Part shown: positions 1 to 9,324 of the stretch, piece by piece | How the letters are laid out: each line of letters opens with the position of its first letter | Numbering within the stretch: position 1 is the stretch's first letter | DNA from: Thinopyrum elongatum | Taxonomy: Eukaryota; Streptophyta; Magnoliopsida; Poales; Poaceae | NCBI GenBank assembly: GCA_011799875.1 | Contig: JAAAXO010000119.1 | Coordinates: forward strand, 975,359-1,039,358 | DNA length: 64,000 nt | Direction: 5' to 3' | Program-made: the position numbers and the translations under genes | Notes under the pieces: generated by a model | Told to the model about the DNA's origin: nothing | What the model saw: only the letters and a program-made list of their open reading frames with translations | Databases searched by the model: none

Positions 1-188
1 AGGAGGAGGCTCCTTGGTGCACCAAAACACCCCAAAAATGAAGTTTTGCATGCTCTATCACCCATCCCGCTAACAGCCGCATGTTTGGGGAAGAACATGC
101 GTCATCCTTGGATGAAGATGTGCATAGCAGCTCTTCTCTGCTCTTATCATTTACACGCAAAATAATAGGTCATTCCGAGTGTTGAAAG
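1..188 (+). repeat. Partial monomer m0 (3' part, type a)
   Basis: This is the last third of a monomer whose start lies left of the window. It is identical by eye to 572-759, the matching part of the next monomer, including the CTAACAGCC variant (usual form CTGCCAGCC), GGATGAAGATG and TTCTCTGCTC. Other type-a copies read CTACCAGCC. Two type-a ends in a row mean a single-monomer duplication or a repeat-unit junction at the left edge. Confidence 0.9.
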
Positions 189-2472
189 ATGGCTCCCCGG
201 CGCGATCAACTTACCTTGGAAGCTCGACTCACGGTCTGCCCCGGTGCTGGAATCCATTTAGGTTGTATCCGTAGAACGGGCGTAATCTGGTCATATGAAC
301 TCCGTTTGAGCTCCACAACCTGCCAAAACGACCGCAACGAAAAGCCGTATACCTCGGTGGCACACTTCATCGGCAACGGTAAAGTTTCGGAGGCCAAAAC
401 TGGCTTGCAAAATTGAGTTCCTGATGATTTAATCGCTGGCGTGTCCACTCCTAGCATCTAAAATCGTTACGTGAGCTCACCCATGGACACATGTTGGGAT
501 AATAATGTACAGAATAACGGGATATGATTCCATTTGTGCACCAACAAGGCCTACATGTCTGTCTGGATAGAAGGAGGAGGCTCCTTGGTGCACCAAAACA
601 CCCCAAAAATGAAGTTTTGCATGCTCTATCACCCATCCCGCTAACAGCCGCATGTTTGGGGAAGAACATGCGTCATCCTTGGATGAAGATGTGCATAGCA
701 GCTCTTCTCTGCTCTTATCATTTACACGCAAAATAATAGGTCATTCCGAGTGTTGAAAGATGGCTCCCCGGCGCGATCAACTTACCTTGGAAGCTCGACT
801 CACGGTCTGCCCTGGTGCTGGAATCCATTTAGGTTGTATCCGTAGAACTGACGTATTCTGGTCATACGAACTCTGTTTGAGCTCCACAACCTGCCAAAAC
901 GACCGCAACGAAAAGCCGTATACCCCGATGGCCCACTTCGTCAGCTACGGTAAAGTTTCGGAGGCCAAAACTGGCTTGCAAAATTGAGTTCCTGATGATT
1001 TAATCGCTGGCGTGTCCACTCCTAGCCTCTAAAATCGTTACGTGAGCTCACCCATGGACACATGTTGGGATAATAATGTACAGAATAATGGGATATGATT
1101 CCATTTGTGCACCAACAAGGCCTACATGTCTGTCTGGATAGAAGGAGGAGGCTCCTTCGTGCACCAAAACTCCCCAAAAATGAAGTTTTGCATGCTCTAT
1201 CACCCATCCCGCTGCCAGCCGCATGTTTGGGGAAGAACATGCGTCATCCTTGGACGAAGATGTGCATAGCAGCTCTTCTGCGCTCTTATCATTTACATCC
1301 AGACTAATAGGTCATTCCGAGGGTTGAAAGATGGCTCCCCGGCGCGATCAACTTACCTTGGAAGCTCGACTCACGGTCTGCCCCTGTGCTGGAATCCATT
1401 TAGGTTGTATCTGTAGAACGGGCGTAATCTGGTCATATGAACTCCGTTTGAGCTCCACAACCTGCCAAAATGACCACAACGAAAAGCCGTATACCCTGGT
1501 GTCCCACTTCATCAGCTACGGTAAAGTTTTGGAGGCCAAAACTGGCTTGTAAAATTGAGTTCCTGATGATTTAATCGCTGGCGTGTCCACTCCTAGCCTC
1601 TAAAATCGTTACGTGAGCTCACCCATGGACACATGTTGGGATAATAATGTACAGAATAACGGGATATGATTCCATTTGTGCACCAACAAGGCCTACATGT
1701 CTGTCTCGATAGAAGGAGGAGGCTCCGTGGTGCACCAAAACACCCCAAAAATGAAGTTTTGCATGCTCTATCACCCATCCCGCTGCCAGCCGCATGTTTG
1801 GGGAAGAACATGCGTCATCCTTGGACGAATATGTGCATAGCAGCTCTTCTGCGCTCTTATCATTTACACGCAAAATAATAGGTCATTCCGAGTGTTGAAA
1901 GATGGCTCCCCGGCGCGATCAACTTACCTTGGAAGCTCGACTCACGGTCTGCCCCGGTGCTGGAATCCATTTAGGTTGTATCCGTAGAAAGGGCGTAATC
2001 TGGTCATACGAACTCTGTTTGAGCTCCACAACCTACCAAAACGACCGCAACGAAAAGCCGTATACCCCGGTGGCCCACTTCGTCAGCTACGGTAAAGTTT
2101 TAGAGGCCAAAACTGGCTTGCAAAATTGAGTTCCTGATGATTTAATCGCTGGCGTGTCCACTCCTAGCCTCTAAAATCGTTACGTGAGCTCACCCATGGA
2201 CACATGTTGGGATAATAATGTACAGAATAACCAGATATGATTCCATTTGTTGACCAACAAGGCCTACATGTCTGTCTGGATAGAAGGAGGAGGCTCCTTG
2301 GTGCACCAAAACACCCCAAAAATGAAGTTTTGCATGCTCTATCACCCATCCCGCTGCCAGCCGCATGTTTAGGGAAGAACATGTGTCATCCTTGGACGAA
2401 GATATGCATAGCAGCTCTTCTGCGCTCTTATCATTTGCATGCAAAATAATAGGTCATTCTGAGTATTGAAAG
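189..2472 (+). repeat. Tetramer HOR block A, unit 1 (m1-m4)
   Basis: Four monomers in order a-b-c-d starting at 189, 760, 1331 and 1902. Type a carries CCTCGGTGGCACACTTC and CATCGGCAACGG. Type b carries GAACTGACGTATTCTGG. Type c carries CCCCTGTGCTGG, GTGTCCCACTTC and a TTGTAAAATTG stop variant. Type d carries GTAGAAAGGGCG, ACCTACCAAAACG, TTGTTGACCAAC and TTTAGGGAAG. The same order returns every 2284 bp (4 x 571). This is the most diverged copy in the block: m1 reads CTGGTCATATG where later a copies read CTGTTCATACG, and m2 reads GTCAGC where later b copies read GTCGGC. Confidence 0.88.
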
Positions 2473-2754
2473 ATGGCTCCCCGGCGTGATCAACTTACCT
2501 TGGAAGCTCGACTCACGGTCTGCCCCGGTGCTGGAATCCATTTAGGTTGTATCCGTAGAACGGGCGTAATCTGTTCATACGAACTCCGTTTGAGCTCCAC
2601 AACCTGCCAAAACGACCGCAACGAAAAGCCGTATACCTCGGTGGCACACTTCATCGGCAACGGTAAAGTTTCGGAGGCCAAAACTGGCTTGCAAAATTGA
2701 GTTCCTGATGATTTAATCGCTGGCGTGTCCACTCCTAGCCTCTAAAATCGTTAC

Positions 2755-2764
2755 GTGAGCTCAC
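2755..2764. other. 10-bp palindrome in each monomer
   Basis: GTGAGCTCAC is a perfect 10-bp palindrome at monomer positions 283-292, found in most monomers. Variants include ATGAGCTCAC (q and neighbours), GTGTGCTCAC (14743-14752) and GTGATCTCAC (m54). It contains a SacI site, so restriction of genomic DNA would show a 571-bp ladder. Confidence 0.8.
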
Positions 2765-2868
2765 CCATGGACACATGTTGGGATAATAATGTACAGAATA
2801 ACGGGATATGATTCCATTTGTGCACCAACAAGGCCTACATGTCTGTCTGGATAGAAGGAGGAGGCTCC

Positions 2869-2880
2869 TTGGTGCACCAA
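2869..2880. other. 12-bp palindrome in each monomer
   Basis: TTGGTGCACCAA is a perfect 12-bp palindrome at monomer positions 397-408, overlapping the CAAAA motif at 406. Some types break it in one arm, for example TTCGTGCACC (type b of block A), TTGGTGCACAAA (type Q) and TTGGTGCAGC (m80, m82). GTGCACCAA also occurs 52 bp upstream. Confidence 0.8.
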
Positions 2881-2883
2881 AAC

Positions 2884-2903
2884 ACCCCAAAAATGAAGTT
2901 TTG
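2884..2903 (+). other. Grass-centromere-satellite-like box
   Basis: ACCCCAAAAATGAAGTTTTG in nearly every monomer resembles, from memory, a conserved box of the maize CentC / rice CentO satellites (CCCCAAACATGAGTTTTGG in CentC). With one inserted base, most positions agree. This supports a grass origin but could be coincidence; A-rich boxes of this kind are common in plant satellites. Confidence 0.35.
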
Positions 2904-2945
2904 CATGCTCTATCACCCATCCCGCTACCAGCCGCATGTTTGGGG
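2885..2945. other. Inverted repeat with 39-nt spacer
   Basis: CCCCAAAAATG (2885-2895) and CATGTTTGGGG (2935-2945) are inverted copies matching at 10 of 11 positions, with a 39-nt spacer. It is present in most monomers and could form a stem-loop in single-stranded DNA or in a transcript. The right arm is followed by an imperfect hairpin region, ATGCGTCATC ... GATGTGCAT. No function can be assigned. Confidence 0.6.
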
Positions 2946-4756
2946 AAGAACATGCGTCATCCTTGGATGAAGATGTGCATAGCAGCTCTTCTCTGCTCTT
3001 ATCATTTACATGCAAAATAATAGGTCATTCTGAGTGTTGAAAGAAGGCTCCCCGGCGCGATCAACTTACCTTGGAAGCTCGACTCACGGTCTGCCCTGGT
3101 GCTGGAATCCATTTAGGTTGTATCCGTAGAACTGACTTATTCTGGTCATACGAACTCTGTTTGAGCTCCACAACCTGCCAAAACGACCGCAACGAAAAGC
3201 CGTATACCCCGATGGCCCACTTCGTCGGCTACGGTAAAGTTTCGGAGGCCAAAACTGGCTTGCAAAATTGAGTTCCTGATGATTTAATCGCTGGCGTGTC
3301 CACTCCTAGCCTCTAAAATCGTTACGTGAGCTCACCCATGGACACATGTTGGGATAATAATGTACAGAATAATGGGATATGATTCCATTTGTGCACCAAC
3401 AAGGCCTACATGTCTGTCTGGATAGAAGGAGGAGGCTCCTTCGTGCACCAAAACTCCCCAAAAATGAAGTTTTGCATGCTCTATCACCCATCCCGCTGCC
3501 AGCCGCATGTTTGGGGAAGAACATGCGTCATCCTTGGACGAAGATGTGCATAGCAGCTCTTCTGCGCTCTTATCATTTACATCCAGACTAATAGGTCATT
3601 CCGAGGGTTGAAAGATGGCTCCCCGGCGCGATCAACTTACCTTGGAAGCTCGACTCACGGTCTGCCCCTGTGCTGGAATCCTTTTAGGTTGTATCTGTAG
3701 AACGGGCGTAATCTGGTCATATGAACTCCGTTTGAGCTCCACAACCTGCCAAAATGACCACAACGAAAAGCCGTATACCCTGGTGTCCCACTTCATCAGC
3801 TACGGTAAAGTTTTGGAGGCCAAAACTGGCTTGTAAAATTGAGTTCCTGATGATTTAATCGCTGGCGTGTCCACTCCTAGCCTCTAAAATCGTTACGTGA
3901 GCTCACCCATGGACACATGTTGGGATAATAATGTACAGAATAACGGGATATGATTCCATTTGTGCACCAACAAGGCCTACATGTCTGTCTCGATAGAAGG
4001 AGGAGGCTCCGTGGTGCACCAAAACACCCCAAAAATGAAGTTTTGCATGCTCTATCACCCATCCCGCTGCCAGCCGCATGTTTGGGGAAGAACATGCGTC
4101 ATCCTTGGACGAATATGTGCATAGCAGCTCTTCTGCGCTCTTATCATTTACACGCAAAATAATAGGTCATTCCGAGTGTTGAAAGATGGCTCCCCGGCGC
4201 GATCAACTTACCTTGGAAGCTCGACTCACGGTCTGCCCCGGTGCTGGAATCCATTTAGGTTGTATCCGTAGAAAGGGCGTAATCTGGTCATACGAACTCT
4301 GTTTGAGCTCCACAACCTACCAAAACGACCGCAACGAAAAGCCGTATACCCCGGTGGCCCACTTCGTCAGCTACGGTAAAGTTTTAGAGGCCAAAACTGG
4401 CTTGCAAAATTGAGTTCCTGATGATTTAATCGCTGGCGTGTCCACTCCTAGCCTCTAAAATCGTTACGTGAGCTCACCCATGGACACATGTTGGGATAAT
4501 AATGTACAGAATAACCAGATATGATTCCATTTGTTGACCAACAAGGCCTACATGTCTGTCTGGATAGAAGGAGGAGGCTCCTTGGTGCACCAAAACACCC
4601 CAAAAATGAAGTTTTGCATGCTCTATCACCCATCCCGCTGCCAGCCGCATGTTTAGGGAAGAACATGTGTCATCCTTGGACGAAGATATGCATAGCAGCT
4701 CTTCTGCGCTCTTATCATTTGCATGCAAAATAATAGGTCATTCTGAGTATTGAAAG

Positions 4757-7040
4757 ATGGCTCCCCGGCGTGATCAACTTACCTTGGAAGCTCGACTCAC
4801 GGTCTGCCCCGGTGCTGGAATCCATTTAGGTTGTATCCGTAGAACGGGCGTAATCTGTTCATACGAACTCCGTTTGAGCTCCACAACCTGCCAAAACGAC
4901 CGCAACGAAAAGCCGTATACCTCGGTGGCACACTTCATCGGCAACGGTAAAGTTTCGGAGGCCAAAACTGGCTTGCAAAATTGAGTTCCTGATGATTTAA
5001 TCGCTGGCGTGTCCACTCCTAGCCTCTAAAAGCGTTACGTGAGCTCACCCATGGACACATGTTGGGATAATAATGTACAGAATAAAGGGATATGATTCCA
5101 TTTGTGCACCAACAAGGCCTACATGTCTGTCTGGATAGAAGGAGGAGGCTCCTTGGTGCACCAAAACACCCCAAAAATGAAGTTTTGCATGCTCTATCAC
5201 CCATCCCGCTACCAGCCGCATGTTTGGGGAAGAACATGCGTCATCCTTGGATGAAGATGTGCATAGCAGCTCTTCTCTGCTCTTATCATTTACACGCAAA
5301 ATAATAGGTCATTCCGAGTGTTGAAAGATGGCTCCCCGGTGCGATCAACTTACCTTGGAAGCTCGACTCACGGTCTGCCCTGGTGCTGGAATCCATTTAG
5401 GTTGTATCCGTAGAACTGACGTATTCTGGTCATACGAACTCTGTTTGAGCTCCACAACCTGCCAAAACGACCGCAACGAAAAGCCGTATACCCCGATGGC
5501 CCACTTCGTCGGCTACGGTAAAGTTTCGGAGGCCAAAACTGGCTTGCAAAATTGAGTTCCTGATGATTTAATCGCTGGCGTGTCCACTCCTAGCCTCTAA
5601 AATCGTTACGTGAGCTCACCCATGGACACATGTTGGGATAATAATGTACAGAATAATGGGATATGATTCCATTTGTGCACCAACAAGGCCTACATGTCTG
5701 TCTGGATAGAAGGAGGAGGCTCCTTCGTGCACCAAAACTCCCCAAAAATGAAGTTTTGCATGCTCTATCACCCATCCCGCTGCCAGCCGCATGTTTGGGG
5801 AAGAACATGCGTCATCCTTGGACGAAGATGTGCATAGCAGCTCTTCTGCGCTCTTATCATTTACATCCAGACTAATAGGTCATTCCGAGGTTTGAAAGAT
5901 GGCTCCCCGGCGCGATCAACTTACCTTGGAAGCTCGACTCACGGTCTGCCCCTGTGCTGGAATCCATTTAGGTTGTATCTGTAGAACGGGCGTAATCTGG
6001 TCATATGAACTCCGTTTGAGCTCCACAACCTGCCAAAATGACCACAACGAAAAGCCGTATACCCTGGTGTCCCACTTCATCAGCTACGGTAAAGTTTTGG
6101 AGGCCAAAACTGGCTTGTAAAATTGAGTTCCTGATGATTTAACCGCTGGCGTGTCCACTCCTAGCCTCTAAAATCGTTACGTGAGCTCACCCATGGACAC
6201 ATGTTGGGATAATAATGTACAGAATAACGGGATATGATTCCATTTGTGCACCAACAAGGCCTACATGTCTGTCTCGATAGAAGGAGGAGGCTCCGTGGTG
6301 CACCAAAACACCCCAAAAATGAAGTTTTGCATGCTCTATCACCCATCCCGCTGCCAGCCGCATGTTTGGGGAAGAACATGCGTCATCCTTGGACGAATAT
6401 GTGCATAGCAGCTCTTCTGCGCTCTTATCATTTACACGCAAAATAATAGGTCATTCCGAGTGTTGAAAGATGGCTCCCCGGCGCGATCAACTTACCTTGG
6501 AAGCTCGACTCACGGTCTGCCCCGGTGCTGGAATCCATTTAGGTTGTATCCGTAGAAAGGGCGTAATCTGGTCATACGAACTCTGTTTGAGCTCCACAAC
6601 CTACCAAAACGACCGCAACGAAAAGCCGTATACCCCGGTGGCCCACTTCGTCAGCTACGGTAAAGTTTTAGAGGCCAAAACTGGCTTGCAAAATTGAGTT
6701 CCTGATGATTTAATCGCTGGCGTGTCCACTCCTAGCCTCTAAAATCGTTACGTGAGCTCACCCATGGACACATGTTGGGATAATAATGTACAGAATAACC
6801 AGATATGATTCCATTTGTTGACCAACAAGGCCTACATGTCTGTCTGGATAGAAGGAGGAGGCTCCTTGGTGCACCAAAACACCCCAAAAATGAAGTTTTG
6901 CATGCTCTATCACCCATCCCGCTGCCAGCCGCATGTTTAGGGAAGAACATGTGTCATCCTTGGACGAAGATATGCATAGCAGCTCTTCTGCGCTCTTATC
7001 ATTTGCATGCAAAATAATAGGTCATTCTGAGTATTGAAAG
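4757..7040 (+). repeat. Tetramer HOR block A, unit 3 (m9-m12)
   Basis: Third a-b-c-d unit, monomer starts 4757, 5328, 5899 and 6470. It shares with unit 4 private variants absent from unit 2: CTAAAAGCGTTACG and AGAATAAAGGG in the a monomer, and CCCCGGTGCGATC in the b monomer. Reading the 1713 bp shared with unit 4 side by side I found only about three differences (near 5892, 5963 and 6143), so units 3 and 4 separated very recently. Confidence 0.92.
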
Positions 7041-8753
7041 ATGGCTCCCCGGCGTGATCAACTTACCTTGGAAGCTCGACTCACGGTCTGCCCCGGTGCT
7101 GGAATCCATTTAGGTTGTATCCGTAGAACGGGCGTAATCTGTTCATACGAACTCCGTTTGAGCTCCACAACCTGCCAAAACGACCGCAACGAAAAGCCGT
7201 ATACCTCGGTGGCACACTTCATCGGCAACGGTAAAGTTTCGGAGGCCAAAACTGGCTTGCAAAATTGAGTTCCTGATGATTTAATCGCTGGCGTGTCCAC
7301 TCCTAGCCTCTAAAAGCGTTACGTGAGCTCACCCATGGACACATGTTGGGATAATAATGTACAGAATAAAGGGATATGATTCCATTTGTGCACCAACAAG
7401 GCCTACATGTCTGTCTGGATAGAAGGAGGAGGCTCCTTGGTGCACCAAAACACCCCAAAAATGAAGTTTTGCATGCTCTATCACCCATCCCGCTACCAGC
7501 CGCATGTTTGGGGAAGAACATGCGTCATCCTTGGATGAAGATGTGCATAGCAGCTCTTCTCTGCTCTTATCATTTACACGCAAAATAATAGGTCATTCCG
7601 AGTGTTGAAAGATGGCTCCCCGGTGCGATCAACTTACCTTGGAAGCTCGACTCACGGTCTGCCCTGGTGCTGGAATCCATTTAGGTTGTATCCGTAGAAC
7701 TGACGTATTCTGGTCATACGAACTCTGTTTGAGCTCCACAACCTGCCAAAACGACCGCAACGAAAAGCCGTATACCCCGATGGCCCACTTCGTCGGCTAC
7801 GGTAAAGTTTCGGAGGCCAAAACTGGCTTGCAAAATTGAGTTCCTGATGATTTAATCGCTGGCGTGTCCACTCCTAGCCTCTAAAATCGTTACGTGAGCT
7901 CACCCATGGACACATGTTGGGATAATAATGTACAGAATAATGGGATATGATTCCATTTGTGCACCAACAAGGCCTACATGTCTGTCTGGATAGAAGGAGG
8001 AGGCTCCTTCGTGCACCAAAACTCCCCAAAAATGAAGTTTTGCATGCTCTATCACCCATCCCGCTGCCAGCCGCATGTTTGGGGAAGAACATGCGTCATC
8101 CTTGGACGAAGATGTGCATAGCAGCTCTTCTGCGCTCTTATCATTTACATCCAGACTAATAGGTCATTCCGAGGGTTGAAAGATGGCTCCCCGGCGCGAT
8201 CAACTTACCTTGGAAGCTCGACTCACGGTCTGCCCCTGTGCTGGAATCCTTTTAGGTTGTATCTGTAGAACGGGCGTAATCTGGTCATATGAACTCCGTT
8301 TGAGCTCCACAACCTGCCAAAATGACCACAACGAAAAGCCGTATACCCTGGTGTCCCACTTCATCAGCTACGGTAAAGTTTTGGAGGCCAAAACTGGCTT
8401 GTAAAATTGAGTTCCTGATGATTTAATCGCTGGCGTGTCCACTCCTAGCCTCTAAAATCGTTACGTGAGCTCACCCATGGACACATGTTGGGATAATAAT
8501 GTACAGAATAACGGGATATGATTCCATTTGTGCACCAACAAGGCCTACATGTCTGTCTCGATAGAAGGAGGAGGCTCCGTGGTGCACCAAAACACCCCAA
8601 AAATGAAGTTTTGCATGCTCTATCACCCATCCCGCTGCCAGCCGCATGTTTGGGGAAGAACATGCGTCATCCTTGGACGAATATGTGCATAGCAGCTCTT
8701 CTGCGCTCTTATCATTTACACGCAAAATAATAGGTCATTCCGAGTGTTGAAAG
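7041..8753 (+). repeat. Tetramer HOR block A, unit 4, truncated (m13-m15)
   Basis: Only a-b-c are present (starts 7041, 7612, 8183). Where the d monomer should begin at 8754, a monomer of a different family follows. Type-c markers of m15 (GTCTCGATAGAAGG, GGCTCCGTGGTGC, GACGAATATG) persist to its end, so the block boundary lies at or very near the monomer boundary at 8754. Confidence 0.9.
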
Positions 8754-9324
8754 ATGGCTCCCCGGCGCGATCAACTTACCTTGGAAGCTCGACTCACGGT
8801 CTGCCCCGGTGCTGGAATCCATTTAGGTTGTATCCGTAGAACGGGCGTAATCTGGTCATACGAACTCCGTTTGTGCTCCACAACCTGCCAAAACGACCGC
8901 AACGAAAAGCAATATACCTCGGTGGCCCACTTCGTCGGCTACGGTAAAGTTTTGGAGGCCAAAACTGGCTTGCAAAATTGAGTTCCTGATGATTTAATCG
9001 CTGGCGTGATAACTCCTAGCCTCTAAAATCGTTACGTGAGCTCACCCATGGACACATGTTGGGATAATAATGTACAGAATAACGGGATATGATTCCATTT
9101 GTGCACCAACAAGGCCTACATGTCTGTCTGGATAGAAGGAGGAGGCTCCTTGGTGCACCAAAACACCCCAAAAATGAAGTTTTGCATGCTCTATCACCCA
9201 TCCCGCTGCCAGCCGCATGTTTGGGGAAGAACATGTGTCATCCTTGGACGAAGATGTGCATAGCAGCTCTTCTGCACTCTTATCATTTACACGCAAAATA
9301 ATAGGTCATTCCGATTGTTGAAAG
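8754..9324 (+). repeat. Boundary monomer m16 (type p)
   Basis: First monomer of block B. It carries CCGTTTGTGCTCC, AAGCAATATACCTCGG and GGCGTGATAACTCC, shared with m19 (10466); the first two also occur in m31 (17316) and m34 (19028). It has none of the type-d markers expected from the tetramer on its left. The 3' end has the private TTCCGATTGTTG. Confidence 0.88.

Larger units (their letters stand above)
2473..3043 (+). repeat. Representative 571-bp monomer (m5) with internal map
   Basis: Used as the reference copy for monomer coordinates, position 1 being the A of ATGGCTCCCC at 2473. CAAAA motifs lie at positions 136, 207, 220, 406, 416 and 541. The CENP-B-box-like segment is at 177-193, the palindrome GTGAGCTCAC at 283-292, the palindrome TTGGTGCACCAA at 397-408, and the inverted repeat CCCCAAAAATG / CATGTTTGGGG at 413-423 and 463-473. 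GTGCACCAA is directly repeated 52 bp apart (2820-2828 and 2872-2880). The first ~230 bp is rich in CpG; the region around 310-340 is AT-rich. Open frames run through much of the unit on both strands, but they are broken in other copies, so no protein is called. Confidence 0.9.
2473..4756 (+). repeat. Tetramer HOR block A, unit 2 (m5-m8)
   Basis: Second a-b-c-d unit, monomer starts 2473, 3044, 3615 and 4186. m6 has private changes (GAAGGCTCC in place of GATGGCTCC, and GACTTATTCTGG). m7 shares the rare GGAATCCTTTTAGG with m15 (unit 4) but not with m3 or m11, so variant sharing skips a unit and the copies are mosaic rather than a simple ladder of duplications. Confidence 0.9.

Noticed and set aside
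189..416. 75-codon open frame starting MAPRRDQ, repeated in most monomers
   Set aside because: It is broken by different stops or frameshifts in at least ten monomers, has no recognisable domain, and competes with equally long frames on both strands of the same repeat; it is a by-product of the repeat sequence.
574..582. GGAGGAGG segment as a Shine-Dalgarno sequence
   Set aside because: It recurs once per monomer with no suitable start codon at the right distance, and the array is eukaryotic in character.
524..736. 70-codon open frame and its reverse-strand counterparts (72 and 84 codons) in each monomer second half
   Set aside because: Overlapping open frames in three readings of one non-coding repeat; no ribosome-binding or promoter context, no conserved start or stop across all copies.
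2201..2240. AT-rich ATAATAATGTACAGAATAA region as a promoter or replication origin
   Set aside because: It is only moderately AT-rich, has no paired elements beyond the repeat itself, and I can see no transcript or origin motif to support it.
2367..2373. TTTAGGG, the plant telomere heptamer, in type d and some block C monomers
   Set aside because: Single isolated heptamer made by one substitution from the usual TTTGGGG, never in tandem; not telomeric sequence.
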